Part shown: piece by piece, positions 54,436 to 63,647 of the stretch | Layout: the number at the start of each line of letters is the position of its first letter | Position numbering within the stretch: the stretch's first letter is position 1 | Origin: Rhodopirellula sp. | GTDB lineage: Bacteria > Planctomycetota > Planctomycetia > Pirellulales > Pirellulaceae | Assembly: GCA_003513555.1 (NCBI GenBank) | Contig: DOPG01000032.1 | Location: 1,263 to 65,262, forward strand | DNA length: 64,000 bases | Direction of reading: 5' to 3' | Translations under genes and position numbers: made by a program | Notes under the pieces: generated by a model | Database searches by the model: none | Seen by the model: only the letters and a program-made list of their open reading frames with translations | What the model was told of the DNA's origin: nothing

Positions 54436-54858
54436 CTGAATCGCAAGGCATAAAGCTCGACACTCTGCTCAATCTGTTCCCTCAAGGAATTCCCACTGCC
54501 GTGTTCAGGGTTAGCTCTGGTACAGAGCAGAATGAGCAAAAGAAACACTCACAGCCAACAATCAAATTTCAACCGCATATCTGCCCTCTGGCGACTCCCA
54601 TGCACAATGACAGACTACTTCAGCATTGAGGCTGAAGGGTCTCCAGCAACGGTTACACTGTGAGCGTAGTTTCCAACGAAGCGTATTTTCCAACGATCAG
54701 TGGTTGATACCAAACCACTTGCGTCATGGCGACTTTCGAATGTAATCACCCGACGAAGAACATCGCCAAAGCCACTTTTTTAGTTCACGGGAAAGAGACA
54801 AAGATAGGGTATGCTATGCTCGCGGCTTTGACTCAAATACTCGGAATTATGCGACACC
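54436..54858. other. 423-bp intergenic region upstream of the third sulfatase
   Basis: No gene seen. It contains a small hairpin, GCTCTG/CAGAGC (54514-54528), and an imperfect direct repeat described separately at 54664-54696. It must hold the sulfatase promoter. Confidence 0.5.
54664..54696 (+). repeat. Imperfect direct repeat, 17-bp period, upstream of the sulfatase
   Basis: GCGTAGTTTCCAACGA (54664-54679) and GCGTATTTTCCAACGA (54681-54696) differ at one position and are separated by a single base. The period of 17 bp places both on a similar helical face shift, as in regulator-binding direct repeats. They lie about 165 bp before the sulfatase start. Confidence 0.5.
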
Positions 54859-56811
54859 ATGCAACGAAAACTCTTACCCCATGGCTCGGCGGCTCTGTTG
54901 CTAGCTTTTGCATTTCTTGTCTTCTCATCCCCCTCTGATCTACAAGGCCAAGAGAAGTCATCGAAAGCTTCCGCAGCGAAAAGTCGGCCGAACATTCTTT
55001 GGCTCTTTGCCGAAGACACCTCGCCGTGGATGGGTTGCTATGGTGACCCGATCAATCGAGGTGCGACTCCCAATATTGATTCACTAGCAGCGAGAGGCGT
55101 GCTTTTTTCTCGCGCTTTTGTTCCTGCCCCGGTTTGCTCAGCTTGCCGTTCTGCATTGATGGGCGGCCAAAACCAGATTCGCTTCAATGCCCACGAGCAT
55201 CGATCATCTCGAGGACCAGCGAAGCTACACCTGCCTGACCACATGAAGCTGCTTCCCCAGCTAGTAAAGGAAAGTGGTTACTTCACGTTCAATCTCGGGA
55301 AAACGGACTACAACTTTGTCTGGGATAATCCAGCAACCTACTCCTTGGAACAAAACTCCAGAAATTCAATTCCGTGGAAAAAATTGCAAGAGAACCAACC
55401 GTTTTTTGGTCAGATTCAGACAGCAGGGGGTAAGAACAACACCACCAAATTCCCTGCGTCTCGCAAGGTCGATCCAGCAACGGTCACGGTTCCTCCCGAC
55501 TATCCCCAAAATGATCTTTATCACTCCGTCGTCGCGCAACACTATGACGCGATTCGAAAAGACGATGACTTCATCGGCAACGTGCTCAAGGGGTTGAATG
55601 AATCGGGACTTGCAGACAACACCATCGTTGTTTACTTCGGCGACCACGGAGCAAACAATCTTGTCCGCCACAAACAGATGCCGACCGAAGGCGGCCTTCG
55701 TGTTCCTTTCATTATGGCCGGTCCAGCTCCTTATGTTCCGGCCAGTGCAGTTCGTGATGACTTGGTGAATTTATTGGATCTGTCAGCAACGACATTGGCA
55801 TGGGCAGGAGTCCCACGCCCAGACTGGTACGAAGGGCAAAATCTGTTTGACTCGAAACTCATTCCACGTAGCTCCGTGTTCGCAGCCAAAGATCGACTCG
55901 ACCACACCATTGACCGGGTACGTACAGTCCGCACCCACCGATACCGCTACACACGTAATTTCAAGACGGATCGAATTTTCTTGCAACCACAGTACCGTGA
56001 CACCAAGGACTACGTTCGAAACCTCAGAGCAATGTATGCAGACGGAACACTGTCAGCACAGTTAAGTGAAATTTACTTTGGTGAGCGACCAACGGAAGAG
56101 CTTTACGATGTCATTGAAGACCCAAGCCAACTTAACAATTTGGCAAGCGACCCCAAATACGCAATCGTACTTAAGAAACACCAAACACTACTCAAGCAGT
56201 GGATTGCTCAAGGCGATGCTGGCAGAGGCGAAGAATCAAATGAAGAAATCGCCTACCAAGGGCAGGAACACAAATGGGGAACAGGTGTGAATCCTGAGTA
56301 CGAAGTGGTCCGTGTTGATAACGATGGTGACGGTCTCTCGGATACATGGGAAAAAGTAAATGGGCGTGATCCTTCGGATGGCAAGATGCTGTTCACGTTT
56401 GATTGTGGTGGTTGGCAGACGGAGGGGTGGGCTGGTTCACCTGACCTAGGTAATATCGCCGGTGGCTTGGGTTATCTTGACTTTACACTTGGCAAACAGG
56501 AATCGAGTTTGCGGCGGCGCGGACTCAAACTTTCCGCTCAAAAAAATCGAGGCGAATTTACAATCCAAGTTCGCTCGGATCACGACATCGTCTTACAACT
56601 AGTTGCAACCTCCGACAGCAAGAACTCGTCGAACGAACTCGCTGGCGAGGTCGTGGGCGAGGTCTCGGTCAAGAAGGCTGACTACTGGGCGACTGTCTCC
56701 ATTCCGTTGTCTGGAAACGAAGCATGGCGAGGTGTGATAACTGAACTTGAGTTAAGGCTCCAAGGTCCAGTGGGCACATTTGTTGAATTCGACTCCATCT
56801 CGATCCCCTGA
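54859..56811 (+). CDS. Secreted sulfatase with CSACR active-site variant and C-terminal extension, third of three
   Basis: A 650-residue sulfatase with signal peptide (SAALLLAFAFLVFSSPSDLQG). The maturation site reads CSACR with Cys93 (VCSACRSALMGG), having Ala instead of the usual Pro; both C-x-P-x-R and C-x-A-x-R forms are accepted by some formylglycine-generating systems. Metal-site segments LWLFAEDTSPWMGCYGD and VVYFGDHGANN are present. From about residue 490 a Ca-binding TSP3-like loop, DNDGDGLSDTWEKVNGRDP, leads to a 130-residue beta-rich domain ending the protein. Substrate unknown. Regulation may involve the direct repeat upstream. Confidence 0.92.
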   Translation: MQRKLLPHGSAALLLAFAFLVFSSPSDLQGQEKSSKASAAKSRPNILWLFAEDTSPWMGCYGDPINRGATPNIDSLAARGVLFSRAFVPAPVCSACRSALMGGQNQIRFNAHEHRSSRGPAKLHLPDHMKLLPQLVKESGYFTFNLGKTDYNFVWDNPATYSLEQNSRNSIPWKKLQENQPFFGQIQTAGGKNNTTKFPASRKVDPATVTVPPDYPQNDLYHSVVAQHYDAIRKDDDFIGNVLKGLNESGLADNTIVVYFGDHGANNLVRHKQMPTEGGLRVPFIMAGPAPYVPASAVRDDLVNLLDLSATTLAWAGVPRPDWYEGQNLFDSKLIPRSSVFAAKDRLDHTIDRVRTVRTHRYRYTRNFKTDRIFLQPQYRDTKDYVRNLRAMYADGTLSAQLSEIYFGERPTEELYDVIEDPSQLNNLASDPKYAIVLKKHQTLLKQWIAQGDAGRGEESNEEIAYQGQEHKWGTGVNPEYEVVRVDNDGDGLSDTWEKVNGRDPSDGKMLFTFDCGGWQTEGWAGSPDLGNIAGGLGYLDFTLGKQESSLRRRGLKLSAQKNRGEFTIQVRSDHDIVLQLVATSDSKNSSNELAGEVVGEVSVKKADYWATVSIPLSGNEAWRGVITELELRLQGPVGTFVEFDSISIP

Positions 56812-57234
56812 ACAAACCTATCCCGGGTGAGATCGCTGACGCTTTGGGAGACACCTGCCCCCCGCTGGGGAAGCGCGCCTTGGGCGGTCCATTTTGTCAC
56901 ACCCTGCAAATGGGTCCGTAACTCACTCTTGAGAGTCAAAATAATCTCAATTCGCGTGAAACCTTGCAAACACGCTAGTTGTGAGATGGATTTTTAGCTG
57001 GCATGAAGAGTAACACAACGTGACCATCGCGTGCCTGAATGCATCTGATCCAACTGTTTCCGCCCATTCTCTTCGGGAGGGGTGGTCAGATTCGAAATCG
57101 GGTGCATAATCCGACCCTCCGGTGAGGCAACTGCATGATGCTGGATCTGCCTCCCAAGCGTTGTTTTGGCTACTGACCGTGAAATTTTGAGATTTTCCAA
57201 TGGTCAAATCCTAACATTGCGGAATGCAAATCAG
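56812..57234. other. 423-bp intergenic region
   Basis: Between the third sulfatase and the CxxC exported protein on the same strand. Only poor overlapping frames occur. A GC-rich segment (about 56850-56890) could fold weakly. No convincing gene or promoter pair seen. Confidence 0.45.
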
Positions 57235-57849
57235 ATGTTATCGATGTCCTCAGGACGAATGATCGCTGTTTTAGTAGTGGTTTCAGTGTTATCGTCGGCG
57301 CTGCCGAAGTCGCCTGTGTACAGCCAAACTGCGAATGGGGCCGCAGAGCCGGCTCAAAAGTCCTCTTTCCTGCGGCAGGGTGATTCGGTTGGCGTTTTCT
57401 ATGTCACGAAAGTGGCGGGAGCTGAAGATGATGGTGTACTGCCCGGCGAGCAACTCTGCTACCGCTGTCGCTACGGCTCCAGCCCCATCGTCATGGTATT
57501 TGCCCGACGAACGGGCGGTCGTGTCACTGAGTTGGTCAAGCGGATCGATAAAGCCGTTTTTTCAAATCGCCAAAGGCGTCTGAAGGGCCTCGTAACCCTC
57601 ATGGGTGATAGCACACCGGCTGTTAAAGCCGCTGCTGGGGAAGTTGCGGCGGCAGCAAAAGTCGAGCACGTGCCGGTCGTGGTAGCGAAAGAGGTAAAAA
57701 CGGGTCCACTGAATTACAAGTTACCGGCCGATGCTGAAGTGACGGTCGTGGTTGCAAAAAACAGTCAGGTGGTGAAGACGCACACTTTCACATCTGAAAA
57801 AGTGGATATTGCCGCAGTCATGAGTGAGGTAGAAAGGATTCTCGAGTAA
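57235..57849 (+). CDS. Exported CxxC protein of a planctomycete-type hypothetical family
   Basis: A 204-residue protein read from ATG 57235 (57244 and 57259 are alternatives), with a signal peptide (MIAVLVVVSVLSSALPKSPVYSQ). The mature part begins with a beta segment VGVFYVTKVAGAEDDGVLPGEQLCYRCRYGSSPIVMVFAR with Cys75 and Cys78 spaced CxxC. A thioredoxin-like layout follows (helix TELVKRIDKAVFSNRQRRLKGLVTLMG) with a strand-rich end (DAEVTVVVAKNSQVVKTHTF). I recall this LCYRCxYG pattern from planctomycete proteins, but function is not known. A starting upstream position at 57166 would lengthen it by 23 residues with no support. Confidence 0.75.
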   Translation: MLSMSSGRMIAVLVVVSVLSSALPKSPVYSQTANGAAEPAQKSSFLRQGDSVGVFYVTKVAGAEDDGVLPGEQLCYRCRYGSSPIVMVFARRTGGRVTELVKRIDKAVFSNRQRRLKGLVTLMGDSTPAVKAAAGEVAAAAKVEHVPVVVAKEVKTGPLNYKLPADAEVTVVVAKNSQVVKTHTFTSEKVDIAAVMSEVERILE

Positions 57850-59120
57850 CGCTCAGAGACTCCCCGCGACTCACCGAATCACCCTCTACGGCTTGTAGGC
57901 CGTTAAATTGAAAAGCCGGCTTCTCTGTTGTCCGATTGCTAATTTCTCCTTTGTCGCAAGCTACTTTGCCTGTCACAACGCTTAATAACAAACTCGCAAA
58001 GCAGCTCTCCATGTGAGTTCCGGTGTCCACTGCGATCCTGTCTTGGTGCTGCAAAGAACTGGCTTGCTATCCATCATGATTTTACTGGAGAGGGTCCTAA
58101 CAGCTTGGACAAAATTCCCCGCTCGTTTCAAACGAATCGCTGGCAGTGTCAAAGCGGGTATGCGAAATCCACAAAATGTTGAGAGCGAGGCCCAGAGTTG
58201 CCTGCATTGCCACACAACCGCAGATGAAGAGTCGGTCAATATCGGTGGACACTATGCCGGAATTTTGAAATTTGAATTTATTTCGCGGTGGCAGGGTCTT
58301 TTTCGCACAACTTTCTGAAATCAGAGGGGAGAACCAGGCGAGGCAATGCCACCGAACGACTTCACCTGATATGCGTTGCAGGAATGATTGCTGACTTGGA
58401 AGCAAGCCCGAAAGCCACAGCGATCGCTACCGAAAAAGCGATCTATCGAAGGACATCAGCAAAACACGCCTCTCGGCCTGGGGCACGCTTAACGAGCATC
58501 AATGCAAAAATTGACTCGTCCCAGCTACAGCAAATCGACATTTTCGAATCGATCAAGTTGCAACCAAAGAATGATTCACAATTGACTGAAGCAGCTAATT
58601 AGATTGCAGTTCTTGGAAACGATTGCGCCGAGTCGAATGAAGCGAACCTGAACTCTTAGGACCGCCCAATTCTGCTCCAGACCGTTGCAAATCACAACGC
58701 GGGATCACTCGCTCTGTTACCGGCTTTTTTGAAAACAAATCAGGCGTCAGTCAGTACAGCATGAAATGCTGTCGCTCTTCAGGGAAACATCCACCACTGT
58801 CTCTTCCTTATCCAAACTACAACAATGCAGCCTCTTTCGCAGACCGCTAATTCTACTGAGCGGCATCGATGCAATGCCGCGACGGGCGCAGTCGGCGCGA
58901 TGTTAAGTTGGATAAAGCGACCCGACTAACGCTAACTTGACCATTGGAAATATGATCAGCCAGTCCCCAAATCTCCCTCCTCGAGGAAAATATCAAGTAT
59001 TTCTGGCTTAAAGCGCATCGCGGGATTGCAATCACCCAACCGACAGGACAGGGTGTTCTTGCTACATTAACTCGGTTCAGCCACCGCCCATTTCACCTCG
59101 CAACCCACCCCACGCAGCGA
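57850..59120. other. 1.27-kb region without convincing genes
   Basis: The longest gap in the window. Two hairpin-like elements follow the preceding stop: ACGGC/GCCGT (57888-57903) and the palindrome AAGCCGGCTT (57913-57922). Frames up to about 104 codons exist on both strands, and one rightward frame (58013-58318) contains CLHCH, but it has no signal peptide, no other cytochrome features and no ribosome-binding site. Decayed gene, small RNA or long leader of the transporter gene are all possible. Confidence 0.5.
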
Positions 59121-61904
59121 ATGCACGAATCCATTTCGTATCGCTGGGCAAAGCAAGTCACCCGATATCGGTGGATCATCCTCACCGTCTGGTTTCTGGG
59201 CGCCATCCTGATTCGCAGCGTCGCCCCAGCATGGAACGACGTGGCCTACGATGGTGACTTTGAGTACTTGCCAACCAAGATGAGCAGTGTTGCTGGTGGA
59301 CACCTACTGGACGAGGCATTTCCAGATGTCCGAAGTCGGAGCCAAATCGTCCTAGTTCTCGGACGCACAACGGGTGAACTAACAAAGCGTGACGAGATCG
59401 TCGGCCTTGATTTACTCAGGCGGCTCTACCATCGGCTTGGCGAAGTCAGTTGGCAACGTGCCATTGAATACGGATACTCCGGCGGCCCAATTCAGGAAGA
59501 CACCAAATCGGCGCAATGGATCAAACTGGCACGTGAAGCCTTTGACCACTCCATCGCAGTCGATGAATCGTTCTATGAACGGATCTCAGCCCAAGTTCCA
59601 TCAGATGCTCCTAACCTGCGCGAACCAAGAATGGCGATTGCCTACTGGGATCGTGGCAAACTGTTAGAAACGTTGGAAGAACCAGAAGAGGATGTGGGTC
59701 GTGATTTCGAGGCAGCTTTGGTGTTGGTTCCAGACCTACCAAAAATCGCTGCACCCATTGCTGAACGCGACCTCACCGGTTGGACATCACTGTTGGATAT
59801 TCTCGGATGGGATGACCAGTTAATTGGTGCCAGCCTTAAACAGGAAGGGGCACAGCTTGCTGTGATGCAACTCTCCTCGGAGCTTGCGGCGACTGGTAAT
59901 ATTGAAACTGTCGAGGTCGTCCACCAATTGCTGGATGATGTTCGCAATTACAGCATGCAATACACAGCCCCGGACCTGCAACTGCTGATGACGGGATCCG
60001 CAGCGATTGGGGGCGAGACTTTGCTGGCCGCCCGTGATGCCATTCAGTACACCGAATGGATCACGGTCATCATGATTCTACTCATACTTGCCATCGTTTA
60101 TCGGGCCCCATTACTGGTCGCTGTGCCCATGTTGTCCATCGGGGTGGCTGTGGTTGTCTCCGCTTCACTCGTCACACTTTTGACTCAAGGGTCGATTCAT
60201 GGCACGATTCCCGGCTTTGACCTCCGGGTATTCACGACCAGTCGCATCTTTGTCGTTGTGATCCTGTTTGGCGCCGGAACTGATTACTGCCTGTTTTTGA
60301 TTGCCCGTCTGCGAGAGGAAGCAAGCAAAGTTCCATGGGATCAGGCATGCACCAATGCGCTTTCAGGTGTGATGGGTGCCTTGATTGGCAGTGCGATGAC
60401 CACGGTTGTCGGTTTGGGCATGCTCTGGATCGCAAGCTTTGGAAAATTCCATTACACCGGTCCAATTATCGCAATCTGCCTGTTGGTGGGGCTACTGGTT
60501 TGCACCACTTTGACGCCGGCTTTACTCAGAGCGATTGGACCGAAGGTATTCTGGCCGACACCTATCAAAATCAATGACTCTGGGCCACTAACGGTATACG
60601 GTAAGACAAATGCACAGGGACGCTCTTCCACCGAAAACCTTTGGAACTGGATCGCCCTGACGCTGACCAGGTATCCGCTTACCACACTGATTTTTGGGAT
60701 CGGGCTTCTACTGATTCCAAGCGTTTACGGACTCAGAAACGAAGGTGCCGTTACTTATAACCTCAGTAGCCAACTGAACCACTCCGCCCCAAGTCGGCAA
60801 GGCTTGCGTCTCCTCGCACAGCACTTCGACATCGGGAAAATCAACCCGGTCACCGTTTTGCTCGTCCAGCCCGAAAACGTACCGAGAAAAGAACTCGAAA
60901 AACAAATCAAGACACTCGCAGAGAAACTTTACACACTCGATGGGGTGTCCACTGTCAGAACTGCTGATGATCCGCTGGGGGACTTTCCCCCGGACAGAGA
61001 CATGAGTTTGCTGAATCGTGATGCATGGCGGCGACGGGCTCTACAGAATCATCGTTTGGCACAGCAATATTTTTTCTCGCCGCTCCCTGCGATGGAAAAC
61101 AGGCTCGCTCGACTCGACGTCACGATCAATGGTGATCCATTTGCAATGGATACTGCCAAGATCGTCACGGACATCGACAAGTTCCTTCATCAATACATTG
61201 AACAACCAAATTCCGATTGGGCGGGATCACGGGTTGTTTTAACCGGAACTACCCCGTCCATCATTGACCTTCGGACGGTCACGCTGCGCGATAACCAGCG
61301 GATCAAGATTGCTGTCGTGCTGGCTGTATTTCTTGTCTTACTACTTGTCATACGCAAACTTGGGCTCTGCCTATACCTGATCGCAACCGTATTGATTAGT
61401 TACTACGCCACCTTGGGTCTCACACTGATCTTCTTCCAAAATGTATATGGTTCGGACTTTGTTGGCCTTGACTGGAAGCTCCCGCTATTTCTGTTTGTCA
61501 TCTTGGTGGCAATTGGACAGGACTACAACGTCTATCTGGTAACCAGAATTGTCGAGGAGCAAAAGAATCTGGGCTGGCTATCAGCTCTGAGACGGGCGAT
61601 CACCAAAACCGGCGGAATCATTACGGCATGTGGGATCGTAATGGCGGCTACATTCTTTAGCATGACCTCTTCATCGTGGTTCCCAACCATTGCAACTTGG
61701 TTTGGTTATTACAACGAATCAGGTACCACATCTCTACGTGGTATCACTGAGCTTGGTTTTGCGCTCGGGCTGGGCGTATTGATCGACACTTTCTACGTGC
61801 GTGCGATTCTGGTCCCAAGTTTTGTTGCCACCTTGGGACGTTTTTCGCGTCGCGAAAACTCTGCTGGTCCAAATACCAAGACGGCACCCAAGCCCGAAAC
61901 GTAA
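59121..61904 (+). CDS. MMPL/RND-family transporter
   Basis: A 927-residue membrane protein of the RND superfamily, MMPL/HpnN-like branch, which moves lipids or hydrophobic compounds using the proton gradient. It has two repeated halves: TM1 at about 18-37 followed by a large periplasmic loop, then a TM bundle (about 310-480); TM7 at about 520-540, a second loop, and TM bundle (about 730-905). The duplicated family motif is visible as FGAGTDYCLFLIARLREE in the first half and AIGQDYNVYLVTRIVEE in the second. ATG 59121 begins directly before the first helix. No periplasmic adaptor or outer-membrane factor gene is adjacent. Cargo unknown. Confidence 0.93.
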   Translation: MHESISYRWAKQVTRYRWIILTVWFLGAILIRSVAPAWNDVAYDGDFEYLPTKMSSVAGGHLLDEAFPDVRSRSQIVLVLGRTTGELTKRDEIVGLDLLRRLYHRLGEVSWQRAIEYGYSGGPIQEDTKSAQWIKLAREAFDHSIAVDESFYERISAQVPSDAPNLREPRMAIAYWDRGKLLETLEEPEEDVGRDFEAALVLVPDLPKIAAPIAERDLTGWTSLLDILGWDDQLIGASLKQEGAQLAVMQLSSELAATGNIETVEVVHQLLDDVRNYSMQYTAPDLQLLMTGSAAIGGETLLAARDAIQYTEWITVIMILLILAIVYRAPLLVAVPMLSIGVAVVVSASLVTLLTQGSIHGTIPGFDLRVFTTSRIFVVVILFGAGTDYCLFLIARLREEASKVPWDQACTNALSGVMGALIGSAMTTVVGLGMLWIASFGKFHYTGPIIAICLLVGLLVCTTLTPALLRAIGPKVFWPTPIKINDSGPLTVYGKTNAQGRSSTENLWNWIALTLTRYPLTTLIFGIGLLLIPSVYGLRNEGAVTYNLSSQLNHSAPSRQGLRLLAQHFDIGKINPVTVLLVQPENVPRKELEKQIKTLAEKLYTLDGVSTVRTADDPLGDFPPDRDMSLLNRDAWRRRALQNHRLAQQYFFSPLPAMENRLARLDVTINGDPFAMDTAKIVTDIDKFLHQYIEQPNSDWAGSRVVLTGTTPSIIDLRTVTLRDNQRIKIAVVLAVFLVLLLVIRKLGLCLYLIATVLISYYATLGLTLIFFQNVYGSDFVGLDWKLPLFLFVILVAIGQDYNVYLVTRIVEEQKNLGWLSALRRAITKTGGIITACGIVMAATFFSMTSSSWFPTIATWFGYYNESGTTSLRGITELGFALGLGVLIDTFYVRAILVPSFVATLGRFSRRENSAGPNTKTAPKPET

Positions 61905-61977
61905 ACCGATGTCACGTTGATCCTCAATCAACCCGCGACAACAATCATAGTACTACATGTAACGCACTGTGATGCGA

Positions 61978-62493
61978 TTAATCGCCAGCACCTAAATCGT
62001 CATCCAGAGATTCGAGGATAAGTTCCAGCTCGTTCTCTTCGTGTTTTTCAAACATACGTCGAAACGAATCAAACTGCTGAATGAAAAGATTCACCTGTTC
62101 CGGTCTGTCGGAGCAGACTTCAGAAACTTGATCAGCCAAATCACGAATGACTGCAAAAAGAAACGGATGTTCGCTTCGCAGCACTTCCGCAGTCACGCTC
62201 AACTGTGGCGATGACACAACTGCATCATCGAAGTAGCCGTAGGCTTCTTCCAACGAAAAGTGCAAGGCCAGCTGATCCCGCAACTCACTCATGAGTGCAA
62301 TGAGCTCAGGCCAGTGATTTGCCGCCGTCTGCTGGTGACAGGTGAGGGGTATGATCTGGTCCAACAGCATTTTCAGGTCCTGGCTATCATCCTTGATGTC
62401 TTTCAAGAATGCGGCGTTTACCGTCAACCTGCGTGTACCAGTCTTACTCTGAGTCGCCGCACCACCTTCTGGAGATATCTCAAACTGTTTCAT
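61978..62493 (-). CDS. Hemerythrin-like (HHE) domain protein
   Basis: A 171-residue helical protein from ATG 62493. Metal-ligand-like residues lie in LALHFSLEEAYGYFDD (His78, Glu82/83), SEHPFLFAVI (His109) and MFEKHEENELELI (His151, Glu152 or Glu155). The helix that normally supplies the first histidine (FLKDIKDDSQDLKMLLDQI) has aspartates instead, so the diiron site may be incomplete or altered. No membrane segment or signal, so cytoplasmic. Start is fixed by a strong GGAGG five bases upstream. Roles for the family include oxygen, iron or nitric oxide sensing; here unknown. Convergent with the MMPL gene. Confidence 0.78.
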   Translation of the reverse strand: MKQFEISPEGGAATQSKTGTRRLTVNAAFLKDIKDDSQDLKMLLDQIIPLTCHQQTAANHWPELIALMSELRDQLALHFSLEEAYGYFDDAVVSSPQLSVTAEVLRSEHPFLFAVIRDLADQVSEVCSDRPEQVNLFIQQFDSFRRMFEKHEENELELILESLDDDLGAGD

Positions 62494-62498
62494 ATCGA

Positions 62499-62503
62499 CC
62501 TCC
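62499..62503 (-). promoter_or_regulatory. Strong Shine-Dalgarno site for the hemerythrin-like gene
   Basis: On the minus strand GGAGG occupies 62503-62499, five bases before ATG 62493. It is one of the best ribosome-binding sites in the window and rules against the start six codons upstream (62511), within which it lies. Confidence 0.8.
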
Positions 62504-62559
62504 TCAATCAAGCCATCTCTATTTTAGTCCAGTGGCTGATCGAATGCGGAAATTTTTTC

Positions 62560-63534
62560 TCACACGTTCAAAATGGTAAACGGCATAACGTTTGAAATTG
62601 TTTTTTCTCCCAATTGGACTGCCAGCAAACGATCAACACCCAACGCTACTCCCGCACATTGCGGGAAACCGGAACGCATTGCTTCAAGCAGTGGCACATC
62701 CACAGGCAATGGACGGCGACCCGATTTTTTACGTTTTTCATTACAGTTACGAAAGCGTTCCAACAAGACATCAGGATCACGTAATTCGTCGTAACCATTG
62801 GCCAACTCGATGCCGGCGATGAAAAGTTCAAAACGTGCCGCACATTGCTTGTCCTGCGTTGAAGCCTTTGCCAACGCTGCCTGACTAAGTGGATAGTCGC
62901 GCACAATCACTGGGCTGTCGTGCCCAAGTTTAGGTTGAATCAGATGACTCAGAATCAAATCCAAAACACCATCGCGATCGTCTGCAATCGACATCGCCAG
63001 AGAAGAATCGATCGCTTCAGCACATTCCGTTAGTGTCGAAATGGGCGCATCGATGGGATCAAACCCACAATGGTCCCAAAACAACTGTCGATACGAATGA
63101 ACTTCAAAATGATCTTTCTTCAAAACATCGCAGGCCAATGCACCCAGAATTTCAATCCCCTGTTCTACATCGGACCCCAGTTCATACCACTCAAGCATGG
63201 TGAACTCCAAATCATGTTGCTCTCCCTGCTCCCCAGCACGAAACACAGGGCCAAGGCTGTAAATGGAAGGAGCTCCAGCCGCCAACATGCGTTTCATGGC
63301 AGCCTCCGGGGAGGTTTGCAAATAATAGAATTCTTTCCCGTTGCACGGACCCAACTGAAATTCACGTGTATCAACACGCAAGGGATCAATATAGGGATCA
63401 ATCACACAATCCGTCGTCAGGCAGGGCGGCTGAACCTCAAGAAAACCCCGCTGATCAAAGAACATGCGAAGGTTTCTCAGCAATTCTGATCGCTCACGAA
63501 GTCGATGCAAATTAGGCAGATAACAGTCTTTCAT
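62560..63534 (-). CDS. epmA: EF-P lysine ligase-like class II synthetase (EpmA/GenX/PoxA)
   Basis: Truncated class II lysyl-tRNA-synthetase paralogue that attaches (R)-beta-lysine to elongation factor P, helping ribosomes at polyproline sites. The 324-residue form from ATG 63534 lacks the anticodon-binding domain, as expected. Matches to E. coli EpmA include FFDQRGFLEVQPPCLTTD, YYLQTSPEAAMKRMLAAG, LEFTMLEWYELG (motif 2), ELANGYDELRD and the motif 3 GVALGVDRLLAVQLG. An upstream start at 63600 would add 22 residues. EpmB and EF-P genes are not in the window. Divergent from the ThiF-like gene. Confidence 0.93.
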   Translation of the reverse strand: MKDCYLPNLHRLRERSELLRNLRMFFDQRGFLEVQPPCLTTDCVIDPYIDPLRVDTREFQLGPCNGKEFYYLQTSPEAAMKRMLAAGAPSIYSLGPVFRAGEQGEQHDLEFTMLEWYELGSDVEQGIEILGALACDVLKKDHFEVHSYRQLFWDHCGFDPIDAPISTLTECAEAIDSSLAMSIADDRDGVLDLILSHLIQPKLGHDSPVIVRDYPLSQAALAKASTQDKQCAARFELFIAGIELANGYDELRDPDVLLERFRNCNEKRKKSGRRPLPVDVPLLEAMRSGFPQCAGVALGVDRLLAVQLGEKTISNVMPFTILNV

Positions 63535-63647
63535 CGGATAACAGGGCGGCTGAGGGTTTTGGTGGCTTGCGTCGAGGCCTGCTAGCAGGCAAGATCGCAT
63601 TCATGGAACTAACTTACCCGCACAGCATTTGATCGACCATCGTCTTC

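Noticed and set aside
58013..58318. Rightward frame with a CLHCH heme-like motif
   Set aside because: It has no signal peptide, no ribosome-binding site and no other cytochrome features; a single CxxCH in about 100 codons can occur by chance.
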